A program made the translations under genes and the position numbers. From the NCBI RefSeq assembly GCF_019317285.1, contig NZ_CP079218.1:4650001-4714000 (forward strand): a DNA stretch of 64,000 bases, written 5' to 3'. The notes below the pieces were generated by a model. The model searched no databases. It saw nothing but the letters and a program-made list of their open reading frames with translations, and was not told the DNA's origin. The DNA comes from Pedobacter sp. D749. Its GTDB lineage: Bacteria; Bacteroidota; Bacteroidia; Sphingobacteriales; Sphingobacteriaceae. Positions 25,425-34,473 of the stretch are shown in pieces (position 1 is the stretch's first letter; each line of letters begins with the position of its first letter).

Positions 25425-28115
25425 CTATTTCACATCATAAGTGTAAACTTTTCTTGCCAAATGCCCTGCAGCGTCGATTCCTTCTATTACTACGCGGTAG
25501 GTTCCAGGCTCATCTGCATTATAAAATTCGAATTGTGCTTTTCCATCCTTATCGGTAACAACCTGTGGGTTCCAATAAATAGTAGTTCTTAAATCGGTCC
25601 TGCTGGCTGAGCTTGTTGCATCATATTTTGGTGAATAAAACTCTCTTGAGACCGTAAATCCTTTTGGATTAAAGGTTACAATTCCTGGAGCATATCTATC
25701 GGTACTTCTTCCACCGTCACCACGTTTGGTGGTAATAATAATTACACCTCCGCCGCCTTGCGAACCATAAATAGCGGTATTACCGATACTTTTTAGCAAC
25801 TCGATAGATTCTACGTCGTTAGGCGTAACGTTATCCAGAAAATCGGCCTCCATTTGCATTCCATCAACAATAATACGCATTGGTGTGTCTTGACTACGCA
25901 TTAAATATGGCACATTCCCCCTAAATATTACACCTGGTAAACGACCCTGCAAACATTGAGATAAGGTAACACAAGTGGATAATTGATCAGCAGTCATAAT
26001 AAAATCGGCCCTACCGGCACCATTTAAATTGGATGAATTTTTCGCCGGATTTTTCTTTTCAGTAATCGTTACCTCTTCGAGTTTAATGGTCCGCTCCAGC
26101 AAACCCAAACGGGTCATCTCATTAAAATAGTTATCACTTTCTTTAATATACTTCATCAAAGTATTGTTCACATTGATATCGATATCGGCTCCATTTTTAT
26201 TCTTGGTTACAATCTGCCCTGGAACAATGTCAAGATTAATATCTACAAATTTGCGTTCTGTTTTAGTTCTTGCCTGAACCACGAATTTAGTGCTGTCGCC
26301 AAAACTTAAATTATCGAAAACAAATTTTCCTTCGGCATTTGTTACCGTATCCAAAATGTACATGGTTCCTTTTGTGGCCATCAGCATTACTTTACCACCG
26401 GGCACAGGTTTATTGCCTTTCATCACCGTTCCGCTAATGCTGATAGACTGTTCTGGCTTATAGGTAATATTCGGACCAACATTATTGATAATATTTTTCC
26501 AAAGAAATCTTCTCCAGCCCTGGGTAAGCATGAGGTTGTCGAGTTCTTTTTGTGTTTGAAGATCGTCTTTTAAGAAGTAATGGTTGGGATTCTCTACATA
26601 TCCGGTCAGATCAGAGGTAAGCAACAATGAAGTGAGTATATTCGATTCATTGTTTTCATCAGGGCTAACCTTTGTTGCATTGGTAACCGCAACAGAAAAG
26701 CTACCTAAAACAGGCTTATTCTCATTATTTGCATTGAAAGTAAAAGCTGCTTTTCCTCTTTTTGAGGCAGCTACTTCAGATGCATTAAGCGATACATCAA
26801 TCAGTTCGGCCTTATTGTTTATAAAAACAAGGCGTTCTGCTAAAGGTTGATTATTGCCCGAAAACAATGTAAACTGAACAATACCGGCTGGGAGGTTCTT
26901 TTTTGGAATATTGGCTACCAGCACCTGTTTATCCATTTTAGCTTTAGAACCATAATATACATTGCCTCCATGCTGGCCTACAACTTTTAGTTCAGCTCCA
27001 TTTACAAGATCGGCACTGGCCATAATTTTAACTACCACTTTGCCGGTATCTAAAGCATTTACAGAAAGGGCATACCCACTTTTAACGGCTACCGGAAGTT
27101 TAATTATCTTTTCAGATCCATCTTTAAACTTAACTTTTGCGGTATAAGATTTACCTGCCTGACTATTAAACACGAAATTTCCCATGCCCAGATAATTGGT
27201 AGAAAAAGAAGTAACTTCATTTCCTGTTTCATCCAGAATGCTGCCTTGAACATCCTCACCACGGCCATTAGTGCCAACGGCTTTGATAGCCACTTTTTGT
27301 GGCAGTTCTTCAATAAGGGTACCTCCTTCCGGCATAAACTGTACATCTACATCATTAGAGGTTGAAGTAATCGGGATAGATTTGATCACTTTTTGTTTAT
27401 TATCAAGCGTTATGGTTGCAATAATTTTTCCAGATTTATTTTGAAATGGCTGATTATTAGTAAAACTAATCACCGCATCACCTGTTAAACTGGTTTTAAC
27501 TTTTCCTTTGTTAACCGAGCGGTAATCCAACTGCACATCATAACTCACCTCATTTTCGCTATAAGCTACACCATTTTTATCTTCGAAATGAACTGTTGCT
27601 ATAACTTTATCAGCGTTATTCTCTTTTGTAAAGTTATAGGTGGTCTTTGTAAAAACTTTGTTAGCCCAGCTATTTCCGATCTTAATTGTCTTATCATAAA
27701 AGAATTCTGCACCAAAATTCCGCATGTAATTGGTATAGGCCCTAATTCTATAATTGCCCTCGGCCAGTGAATCTGTGAGCTTAAAATCGCCCCAGGTAAT
27801 TCCACCCATAATGGGTAATTTAACCATTTTTTTTAACGAATCTTTTTCATTAATCAGCTCTACATACAGGATTTTGCTGATGCCCGAAGGAGCCGAAGTC
27901 TTGGTATCCACAACATAGGCTTTGAACCAAATATCATCTCCAATGGCATAATAAGGCTTATCTAAATGAAGATGGACTTTTTCCTGAGGATATTTACTCG
28001 TATAATCTTCTAGTTTTTGCAAAAGCTGACTAAATGGATCATCATCCATTTTGAATGCGCCAAAAATAATAAGCAGAGATAGAAAACTGATTGCGAGAGT
28101 AATTTTGAGTTTCAT
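25425..28115 (-). CDS. Macroglobulin-like protein with carboxypeptidase-regulatory and TonB-plug domains
   Basis: 896 aa from ATG 28115, which gives a proper signal sequence (MKLKITLAISFLSLLIIFG); an ATG 36 nt upstream only adds polar residues. An N-terminal macroglobulin (MG2) domain (KVHLHLDKPYYAIGDDIWFKAYVV) is followed by beta-sandwich repeats, a carboxypeptidase-regulatory-like insert at about 570-640, and a TonB-receptor plug domain at about 720-810 (MRIIVDGMQMEADFLDNVTPNDVESIELLKS and YGSQGGGGVIIITTKRG). There is no beta-barrel. This combination is known in Bacteroidota; its role at the cell surface or in the periplasm is undefined. Confidence 0.85.
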   Translation of the reverse strand: MKLKITLAISFLSLLIIFGAFKMDDDPFSQLLQKLEDYTSKYPQEKVHLHLDKPYYAIGDDIWFKAYVVDTKTSAPSGISKILYVELINEKDSLKKMVKLPIMGGITWGDFKLTDSLAEGNYRIRAYTNYMRNFGAEFFYDKTIKIGNSWANKVFTKTTYNFTKENNADKVIATVHFEDKNGVAYSENEVSYDVQLDYRSVNKGKVKTSLTGDAVISFTNNQPFQNKSGKIIATITLDNKQKVIKSIPITSTSNDVDVQFMPEGGTLIEELPQKVAIKAVGTNGRGEDVQGSILDETGNEVTSFSTNYLGMGNFVFNSQAGKSYTAKVKFKDGSEKIIKLPVAVKSGYALSVNALDTGKVVVKIMASADLVNGAELKVVGQHGGNVYYGSKAKMDKQVLVANIPKKNLPAGIVQFTLFSGNNQPLAERLVFINNKAELIDVSLNASEVAASKRGKAAFTFNANNENKPVLGSFSVAVTNATKVSPDENNESNILTSLLLTSDLTGYVENPNHYFLKDDLQTQKELDNLMLTQGWRRFLWKNIINNVGPNITYKPEQSISISGTVMKGNKPVPGGKVMLMATKGTMYILDTVTNAEGKFVFDNLSFGDSTKFVVQARTKTERKFVDINLDIVPGQIVTKNKNGADIDINVNNTLMKYIKESDNYFNEMTRLGLLERTIKLEEVTITEKKNPAKNSSNLNGAGRADFIMTADQLSTCVTLSQCLQGRLPGVIFRGNVPYLMRSQDTPMRIIVDGMQMEADFLDNVTPNDVESIELLKSIGNTAIYGSQGGGGVIIITTKRGDGGRSTDRYAPGIVTFNPKGFTVSREFYSPKYDATSSASRTDLRTTIYWNPQVVTDKDGKAQFEFYNADEPGTYRVVIEGIDAAGHLARKVYTYDVK

Positions 28116-28277
28116 GTGGTTATTAACAAATAAATACGTGTCAAGGTACAAAACCTAAGGCATACTTTTATGAAGTTAGCATGAAATTTAGCCTGACTTC
28201 TAAGCTTTTAGTTAACCGCTATAAAACGCTTAATTATAAATATACAGGATTAGAATCAATATCATAAGTTAAGAATT

Positions 28278-28348
28278 TTTAACCACAGATGCGCACAGAT
28301 AAACACGGATTTTCATTATTTTATGCAGCCTTTCTATCTGTGGTTAAA
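28278..28348. repeat. Dispersed repeat, AACCACAGA family (copy 1)
   Basis: TTTAACCACAGAT (28278-28290) and ATCTGTGGTTAAA (28336-28348) are perfectly inverted 13-mers around a 45-nt centre. Related copies: 33445-33556 and 52538-52618. Confidence 0.8.
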
Positions 28349-28875
28349 TCATTTTTGCTTGTGCCGAATGGCTTAACTTAATGACATTGGGTACGAGAGG
28401 CATTATAAGCTGCCCCATTTTTATGAAAAGATATCCTTGCACATTAAGTGATTTGGAAATGAGGGGTTCCGAGCGTTTGGCAGCATCAGCCCCGCTTTAC
28501 GCTTTACTCCGCTGCGCTCCGTGCTCGCTTTAATCGGGTTTAGGAACGATGTTTAGTGCCTTGAGAACAGACTGCGAATCATAAACCCGACAGCAGCGGC
28601 GGCTCCCGATCCTTCTATCGGGACCACAGCGAATGGCGGAGCTTTCGGTACCGATGGATGCAGGACCCTGCTTTTCAAAAAAATATCAATGATTTTTCTG
28701 CTGTTTGGTGAGCCACTAAACATGGAATCAGATTAGAAAAAAAATCTGGAGTTACCAGCGTCAATCAGGTTTAGATAGGCTAGGTTTTTGCAACTATGCT
28801 AGGTTGAGCGGTGTGCCAGAAAAACTTACGAAGTTGACCCCGGCTTAGGCTAAGCGAAACTTCGTAAGTTTAAAA
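28349..28875. repeat. Non-coding region with modules of a dispersed repeat
   Basis: No convincing gene is present. 28582-28677 is an inverted relative of 42569-42657 and 43000-43087 (shared words in the repeat's own orientation: GAAAAGCAGG, ACCGAAAGC, CCGCCATTCGCT, GCTGTCGGGTTTA). 28822-28871 is a palindrome (AACTTACGAAGTT / AACTTCGTAAGTT) with a CCCCGGCTTAGGCTAAGCG centre, also present at 43123-43159. The two modules are in a different order here than at 43 kb. Confidence 0.7.
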
Positions 28876-28913
28876 CAAAAAAAGGCGTTTTGCAATGCTG
28901 CAAAACGCCTTTT
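28876..28913 (-). terminator. Terminator of metK
   Basis: AAAAGGCGTTTTGCA (28880-28894) pairs perfectly with TGCAAAACGCCTTTT (28899-28913) around a 4-nt loop; the A run at 28876-28883 gives the U tail on the minus strand. Confidence 0.93.
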
Positions 28914-28932
28914 ATAAAATTTATTTGATTGA

Positions 28933-30183
28933 TTATATGCCGAAAGCAGCTTTAACCTGATCTACGTAATCTAATTTCTCCCAAGTAAATAAATCAACCG
29001 TAACCGTTTTTTCTTCACCGTTTGGTGTTCTGAATGTTTTGGTAACCGTTTCTGGTGTACGGCCCATGTGTCCGTAAGCAGCAGTTTCGCTGTAAATTGG
29101 GTTTCTTAACTTTAAACGTTGCTCAATAAAATAAGGACGCATATCAAAAATTGATTCAACAATTTTAGCAATCTCGCCATCAGTTTTACCTACTTTACCT
29201 GTTCCGTAAGTATTAATGTAAATACCCATTGGTTTTGCAACACCGATAGCGTAAGATACCTGAACCAAAATTTCGTCAGCAATGCCGGCAGCTACTAAGT
29301 TTTTAGCGATGTGACGGGTAGCATAAGCTGCACTTCTATCTACTTTACTTGGATCTTTACCAGAAAAAGCGCCACCACCGTGAGCACCTTTACCACCATA
29401 AGTATCAACAATAATTTTTCTGCCGGTTAAACCTGTATCGCCATGCGGACCACCGATTACAAATTTACCGGTTGGATTAATGTGGTATTCAATTTTGTCG
29501 TTAAATAAATGTGCGTAAGCAGGATTGCTTTTGATGATTCTTGGAATCAGGATGTTTACCAGATCAGTTTTGATTTTGGCCAACATTGCGGCTTCTTCAT
29601 CAAAATCATCATGCTGTGTAGAAATTACAATGGCATCGATGCGAACTGGTTTATTGTGATCATCGTATTCTAAAGTAACCTGGCTTTTCGCATCCGGGCG
29701 TAAATAAGTGATTTCGTTATTTTCGCGGCGTAAAACTGCCAGTTCCTGTAATAATTTATGAGAAAGGTTTAATGCCAGTGGCATGTAATCTTCCGTTTCG
29801 TTGGTTGCATAACCAAACATCATGCCCTGATCGCCTGCACCTTGTTCCTCTTTGCTGCTTCTGTCTACACCCTGGTTAATGTCTTGCGACTGCTCATGGA
29901 TGGCCGATAAAATGCCGCATGAGTTGGCCTCGAACATGTATTCGCTTTTGGTGTAACCAATTTTCTTGATTACATCACGTGCAATCTGCTGTACATCTAA
30001 ATATGTTTTAGATTTTACCTCACCTGCTAAAATAACCTGACCAGTAGTTACCAAAGTTTCGCAAGCTACTTTTGATTCTGGATCGAAAGCCAAAAAATTA
30101 TCAATTAACGCATCCGAAATTTGATCGGCGATTTTATCTGGGTGACCTTCAGAAACAGATTCTGATGTAAATAAATATGACAT
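28933..30183 (-). CDS. metK: S-adenosylmethionine synthetase
   Basis: 416 aa. Makes SAM from methionine and ATP. Signatures: SEGHPDKIADQISDA at about 9-23, GAGDQGMMFGYA at about 116-127, GGGAFSGKDPSKVDRSAAY near 270. Slightly longer than the E. coli enzyme (384 aa), as is usual in Bacteroidota. A SAM-II riboswitch and a good promoter lie directly upstream, so expression should fall when SAM is abundant. Confidence 0.97.
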   Translation of the reverse strand: MSYLFTSESVSEGHPDKIADQISDALIDNFLAFDPESKVACETLVTTGQVILAGEVKSKTYLDVQQIARDVIKKIGYTKSEYMFEANSCGILSAIHEQSQDINQGVDRSSKEEQGAGDQGMMFGYATNETEDYMPLALNLSHKLLQELAVLRRENNEITYLRPDAKSQVTLEYDDHNKPVRIDAIVISTQHDDFDEEAAMLAKIKTDLVNILIPRIIKSNPAYAHLFNDKIEYHINPTGKFVIGGPHGDTGLTGRKIIVDTYGGKGAHGGGAFSGKDPSKVDRSAAYATRHIAKNLVAAGIADEILVQVSYAIGVAKPMGIYINTYGTGKVGKTDGEIAKIVESIFDMRPYFIEQRLKLRNPIYSETAAYGHMGRTPETVTKTFRTPNGEEKTVTVDLFTWEKLDYVDQVKAAFGI

Positions 30184-30263
30184 TTATTAAATAATTAATT
30201 ATGAGTAAACAAATTTATAATTGCCAAACCCCTTGAAAACAGGTGTTGAAATGATTGAAAGGA

Positions 30264-30331
30264 GGCATTAGCAATTTTTTTAAGTGGTTGCAATCCGGTC
30301 CCGTGGTATCGGGATAGCAAATCAATCCACT
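30264..30331 (-). promoter_or_regulatory. SAM-II riboswitch (metA motif) of metK
   Basis: Read on the minus strand, the element holds the conserved SAM-II parts in order: GTGGATTGATTTG, a variable hairpin (TATCCCGATACCACGGGAC), GGATTGCAACCAC and TTAAAAAAATTGCTAATGCC. GTGG pairs with CCAC to form P1, and the A-rich strand plus TTGCTAA forms the pseudoknot. SAM-II binds S-adenosylmethionine and is reported from Alphaproteobacteria and Bacteroidota. The aptamer ends about 80 nt before the metK ATG; no strong terminator is visible in between, so translational control is more likely (inference). Confidence 0.88.
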
Positions 30332-30342
30332 TTTTACTGGCG

Positions 30343-30373
30343 CAAAATTAGCATATTTTCTTTATTTCAAAAA
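30343..30373 (-). promoter_or_regulatory. Promoter of the metK riboswitch transcript
   Basis: On the minus strand, TTTTTG (30368-30373) and TAATTTTG (30343-30350) are 17 nt apart, slightly short of the usual 19-21. The predicted start site is a few nt before the aptamer. Confidence 0.6.
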
Positions 30374-30385
30374 TTATAGATTATT

Positions 30386-31288
30386 TTGTGCACTCAATCT
30401 TACACTTTGCACACAAAGATCAATATCCTCTTTATCATAAACCCCATCTCTGGTGGGAGGGGAAAACTGCGTATTCCAGATTTTATCGACAAATACCTGG
30501 ATAAGGAAAAGTTTAGTCCCAATTTCGTTTTTAGCGAATATGTTGGTCATGCCGGCGAGCTGGCAGACGAAGCGTCTATCAAAAATTTCGATGTAATTAT
30601 TGCTGCAGGTGGCGATGGCACCATAAATGAGGTCGCTACAAAAGTGTTAAAGCATAATAAAATTTTAGGGATTTTGCCACTGGGGTCAGGTAATGGCCTT
30701 GCCCGCTTTTTAAATATTTCCAAAAACTTAAGGTATGCGCTGTCTATTATCAATAATTTTAAGATTGATGAAATTGATACGGCCGAGTTTAACAAAAAAT
30801 GTTTTTTTAATCTGGCTGGAATGGGATTTGATGCCCACTTGAGTTCTGTTTTTTCGAAAGATAAAAAACGCGGATTATCAGGTTATGTAAAACTGGGTTT
30901 TAAAGAGGTTTTTAACTACAAGGCGCAAACTTATCAGCTGAATATCGACGGTACAACATATACCAGAAAAGCCTTCGCCATCAGTATTGCCAATTCTTCA
31001 CAGTATGGAAACGATGTTTATATTGCACCAAATGCTTCGGTAAAAGACGGGTTGCTGGATGTTTGCATTATCAAACCATTCCCGATAATAAAATTGCCTG
31101 TTTTAGGTTATGTAATGTTAAGGGGCAAAGCAGAAAGTTCCGGTATGATTGAAATTATTAAAGGAAAAAATATTAAAATTATAAGGGAAACGGCAGGAGC
31201 GGTGCACGTAGATGGCGAGCCATTGGAGATGGGCGTTGTAATCGAAGCAGTTATTAACCCACTCTCGTTAAAAGTGATTGTTCCTTGA
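30386..31288 (+). CDS. Diacylglycerol/lipid kinase (YegS/BmrU type)
   Basis: About 300 aa. DAGK catalytic domain with NPISGGRGK at about 18-26, the nucleotide motif AAGGDGTINEVA at about 71-82, LGSGNGLAR near 98, and a second domain ending HVDGEP. It phosphorylates a membrane lipid such as diacylglycerol. There is no ATG before the conserved KINILFIINP, so translation must begin at a TTG; 30386 is the longest choice and TTG 30407 is also possible. It is divergent from metK. Confidence 0.87.
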   Translation: MCTQSYTLHTKINILFIINPISGGRGKLRIPDFIDKYLDKEKFSPNFVFSEYVGHAGELADEASIKNFDVIIAAGGDGTINEVATKVLKHNKILGILPLGSGNGLARFLNISKNLRYALSIINNFKIDEIDTAEFNKKCFFNLAGMGFDAHLSSVFSKDKKRGLSGYVKLGFKEVFNYKAQTYQLNIDGTTYTRKAFAISIANSSQYGNDVYIAPNASVKDGLLDVCIIKPFPIIKLPVLGYVMLRGKAESSGMIEIIKGKNIKIIRETAGAVHVDGEPLEMGVVIEAVINPLSLKVIVP

Positions 31289-31318
31289 GTATAGCGCTAA
31301 GCGTAAAGCGGTTGGCGG

Positions 31319-31440
31319 AGATAATTGATCGGTTATTAAGCCATGGACTATCAACCATTGACCAATTTAGAGTTGAGCGTTTGGGGTTTGGAGTCGGGCG
31401 TCAATTAACCAATTAACGCAATAAACTAACTCTCATCCAT
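31319..31440. repeat. Quasi-repetitive spacer of short words
   Basis: Irregular reuse of words such as GACTATCAACCATTGACCAATT and GGTTATTAA / TTAACCAATTAACG. No ORF and no hairpin of note. Confidence 0.45.
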
Positions 31441-31468
31441 TTTACATCTCCCACATTACATTATAAGC

Positions 31469-31819
31469 ATGAAACCAAAGAAAAACAGTTTAAGCGATCT
31501 TGGCGGAATTATGTATTCTACCAATCCCGAATTCGAATACGAAGAAGAAGTTGATGATACCGTTACCTCGCCGAATAACCAGCAGGATTTAAGGGTAATG
31601 CTTGATAAAAAGAATCGTGGCGGTAAAGCCGTAACGTTGATTACAGGTTTCAGGGGCCGCTCAGAAGATTTAGAAGTATTGGGCAAAATGCTGAAGACCA
31701 AATGTGGCGTAGGCGGTTCTGTTAAAGATGGTGAAATTATGATTCAGGGGGATGTGCGCGATAAAGTGATGGGTATTCTGCAAAAAGATGGCTATAAAGT
31801 GAAAAAGGCAGGAGGATAA
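31469..31819 (+). CDS. yciH: SUI1/YciH-family translation factor
   Basis: 116 aa. The N-terminal third is polar and acidic; residues about 40-112 form the SUI1/eIF1 fold (RVMLDKKNRGGKAVTLITGF, LKTKCGVGGSVKDGEIMIQGD, ILQKDGYKVKKAGG). Bacterial relatives of eIF1 affect initiation fidelity in vitro; the in vivo role is unclear. A factor of this type is of interest here because many transcripts in the window look leaderless. Confidence 0.88.
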   Translation: MKPKKNSLSDLGGIMYSTNPEFEYEEEVDDTVTSPNNQQDLRVMLDKKNRGGKAVTLITGFRGRSEDLEVLGKMLKTKCGVGGSVKDGEIMIQGDVRDKVMGILQKDGYKVKKAGG

Positions 31820-31828
31820 TTGAAAAAG

Positions 31829-32004
31829 CTGTCATCCTGAGTGAAACGAAGAATCTTTTCTTGTTCATCGCGAGGCATAAAAGATTGCTTCCCCAAAAAG
31901 TTGGAATTTCTCTTCGCAACTGCGAGGCACGAAGCAATCTTGAAGCACTCGCGCGTAAGCGGTCGTTTTAAGATTACTTCCTCGTTCCTCCTCGCAACGA
32001 CGAA
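31829..32004. repeat. Dispersed repeat, TCATCCTGAG / GAAGCAATCTT type
   Basis: GTCATCCTGAGTGAAACGAAGAATCTTTT is followed by GCGAGGCATAAAAGATTGCTTCC, CTTCGCAACTGCGAGGCACGAAGCAATCTT and CCTCGCAACGACGAATCTT. The arms repeat in both orientations, so it is a composite of short inverted units. Not coding. Confidence 0.6.
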
Positions 32005-32006
32005 TC

Positions 32007-32039
32007 TTTGTTTTTAAACCTTACATTTTTGTACTTTTG
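32007..32039 (+). promoter_or_regulatory. Consensus promoter abutting hisS
   Basis: TTTG (32007-32010) and TACTTTTG (32032-32039), 21 nt apart. The element ends 5 nt before the ATG at 32045, so the mRNA should be leaderless or nearly so. Confidence 0.75.
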
Positions 32040-32044
32040 CGGCT

Positions 32045-33436
32045 ATGTCAGTTATTAAACCCTCATTAGCAAAAGGAACCCGCGATTTTACTCCGGTTGA
32101 AATGGTAAAACGCAACTTTATTTATGATACTATTAAAACGGTTTTCAGGAAATACGGTTATGCTGAAATCCAGACGCCGAGTTTTGAAAATCTTTCTACC
32201 CTAACCGGAAAGTATGGCGATGAAGGTGATAAACTGATTTTTAAAATTTTAAATAGCGGCGAATTTCTTAAAGATCCAAAAAAGAAATCGTTCGATTTTG
32301 CTGAAGAAGATAATAGCAATAAATTAATCCCTTTAATTTCAGAAAAAGCCTTACGTTACGATTTAACTGTACCTTTTGCACGTTATGTGGTAATGCACCA
32401 GCACGAAATCACCTTGCCTTTTAAACGTTTTCAGGTACAACCCGTTTGGCGTGCCGATCGTCCGCAAAAAGGTAGATACCGCGAATTTTATCAGTGTGAT
32501 GTGGATGTGGTGGGATCAGAAAGTTTACTGAATGAAGCTGAATTTATTTTGATTTACAATGAAGCCTTAAGCAAATTGGGGCTAAAAGATTTCAGCATAA
32601 AAATTAATAACCGGAAAATTTTATCGGGTATTGCCGAGGTCATTGGTAAACCTGATTTAATTATTGATATGACAGTTGCCATCGATAAACTGGATAAAAT
32701 CGGTTTAGATGGTGTAAGTAAAGAATTGCTAGAACGTGGTTTTACTGAAGCCGATTTGGAAAAACTCCGTCCGGTGATTTTATTGGAAGGTACCAATGAA
32801 GAAAAATTGGCCAGTCTGAAAGAAGTTTTAGCACAATCTGAAACCGGTTTAAAAGGTATTGCTGAAATTGAACAGGTTTTTGAATATGTAGAAAGCCTGA
32901 TTGCTTATGGCTTGCCGTTAGTTGCCAAATTAGAACTCGATATTACTTTGGCACGTGGCTTAAATTATTATACAGGCTGTATTTTCGAGGTTAAAACCAA
33001 CGAAGTGGCCATGGGTAGTATTGGGGGCGGCGGCCGTTATGATGATTTAACAGGTATGTTCGGTTTAAAAGATCTAACCGGCGTGGGTGTTTCTTTTGGT
33101 GCCGACCGTATTTATGATGTATTGGAAGAACTTAACCTGTTTCCTGCCTCAGCAGAAGTTGGAACCAAAGTATTGATCAGTAATTTCGATGCAGAAGCTG
33201 AAAAATATGCTTTGCCGATTGTGCAACAATTTAGAAATGCCGGTATAGCTGCAGAGTTATACCCAAGTTCGGCGAAATTGAAGAAACAAATGGCTTATGC
33301 CGATGCAAAAAAAATCCCTTATGTAATATTAATCGGAGGCGATGAAATTGCCAGTGGCGAACTTACATTGAAAGATATGCAAAGCGGTGAGCAGAAAAAA
33401 CTAACTGTTTTAGGTATACTGGAGTTGTTGAAATAG
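32045..33436 (+). CDS. hisS: Histidyl-tRNA synthetase
   Basis: 463 aa, class II synthetase. Motif 2 is RADRPQKGRYREFYQCD at about 138-154; the histidine-specific ARGLNYYTG is near 300; motif 3 includes GGGGRYDDL near 326. The C-terminal 90 residues form the anticodon-binding domain (KVLISNFD, YPSSAKLKKQMAYADAKKIPY). Charges tRNA-His. Normal length. A consensus promoter sits directly against the start codon. Confidence 0.97.
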   Translation: MSVIKPSLAKGTRDFTPVEMVKRNFIYDTIKTVFRKYGYAEIQTPSFENLSTLTGKYGDEGDKLIFKILNSGEFLKDPKKKSFDFAEEDNSNKLIPLISEKALRYDLTVPFARYVVMHQHEITLPFKRFQVQPVWRADRPQKGRYREFYQCDVDVVGSESLLNEAEFILIYNEALSKLGLKDFSIKINNRKILSGIAEVIGKPDLIIDMTVAIDKLDKIGLDGVSKELLERGFTEADLEKLRPVILLEGTNEEKLASLKEVLAQSETGLKGIAEIEQVFEYVESLIAYGLPLVAKLELDITLARGLNYYTGCIFEVKTNEVAMGSIGGGGRYDDLTGMFGLKDLTGVGVSFGADRIYDVLEELNLFPASAEVGTKVLISNFDAEAEKYALPIVQQFRNAGIAAELYPSSAKLKKQMAYADAKKIPYVILIGGDEIASGELTLKDMQSGEQKKLTVLGILELLK

Positions 33437-33444
33437 AAGTTTAA

Positions 33445-33556
33445 TTAACCACAGAGATCGCTGAGTTTTCACATAGTAAACGGAGGCTATTGGCTATCCC
33501 TAACTGGAAACAACTCAGTGACCTCTGTGCCGTTTCTCTGTTGCCTCTGTGGTTAA
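33445..33556. repeat. Dispersed repeat, AACCACAGAG family (copy 2)
   Basis: TTAACCACAGAG (33445-33456) and CTCTGTGGTTAA (33545-33556) are perfectly inverted 12-mers, with a further internal repeat of the TGAGTT / AACTCAGTGACCTCTGTG type. It lies between convergent genes and may serve as a transcription end. Confidence 0.75.
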
Positions 33557-33557
33557 T

Positions 33558-34289
33558 TCATCGTCCAACCCGCAATAAAATCGGGAAATGAACATCTTTC
33601 TCTGCATCGTCACCCCAGGCTTCTTTTAGCTCGGTAAACAGGTACTCGAGTGGATTGCGATCATTGGCTTTTTTGTAATGCTGCAAGGAAGACCAGGTAT
33701 TTAAATAGCCAATTAACTGGTTAAAACTCCATGTGGTTTTGATCTGAAAATGTGGTGCAATTATTTCTTCAAAAGGAAATGGAATGGTTTTATAACCTTC
33801 TTCAATATAGCGACGTTCATTATCCCAGTATTTGCCTAATATATCTTCATAAAGTTTATGGATAACCTTATCTACTTTTTTATCGATAGACATAATCCCA
33901 TAACCAATTACTGCAAAAAGTCCGCCTAGTTTTAGTGTTCTCTTTACTTCTGCGTAAAATGCTTCAAAATTAAACCAGTGGATGGCCTGTGCTACTGTAA
34001 TCAGATCAAAACTATCATTACCAACCGATATTTGTTCTGCTGGTTCAACTTTGTAAGTGATATTTGGCAACTGTAAAGCATTTTTTAATTGATTTTCGCT
34101 AATGTCTGTTGCATAAACCGATCCGAAATGCTGAGCCAACACCCGAGCAACCTGGCCATTCCCTGTAGCACAGTCCCAGGCAGTTTCTTTGTTTTTTAGC
34201 AGACTAAAAAGATAATCGTACAATTCCGGCGGATAAGTTGGTCGGTATATGGCGTAATCGGCAGATTGGGTAGAAAAGTTATCTTTCAT
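33558..34289 (-). CDS. Class I SAM-dependent methyltransferase
   Basis: 243 aa, Methyltransf_11 type. Motif I AWDCATGNGQVARVLA at about 39-54, the acidic end of strand 2 YATDISENQL at about 61-70, and DLITVAQAIHWFNF at about 95-108. Similar to proteins annotated as trans-aconitate or generic methyltransferases; the substrate cannot be told. Alone between divergent and convergent neighbours. Confidence 0.85.
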   Translation of the reverse strand: MKDNFSTQSADYAIYRPTYPPELYDYLFSLLKNKETAWDCATGNGQVARVLAQHFGSVYATDISENQLKNALQLPNITYKVEPAEQISVGNDSFDLITVAQAIHWFNFEAFYAEVKRTLKLGGLFAVIGYGIMSIDKKVDKVIHKLYEDILGKYWDNERRYIEEGYKTIPFPFEEIIAPHFQIKTTWSFNQLIGYLNTWSSLQHYKKANDRNPLEYLFTELKEAWGDDAEKDVHFPILLRVGR

Positions 34290-34473
34290 TTTTATTAATG
34301 ATTGAATGTTGAATGGCGGAAGGAGTAAATGTAATCGCGATGAAAATAACTCCGCTCTTTCTTTATAAAATTATTATATTTTTGATTAACAACTGGGGTT
34401 AATTTAAGTTTCATATTGGGTTATTGAATCATTCATTCAATCACTTACTCATTCTCTCATTCAATATTATACT

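Noticed and set aside
31737..31937. Minus-strand ORF of 66 codons
   Set aside because: It overlaps the 3' end of the SUI1 gene and a dispersed repeat; no family features.
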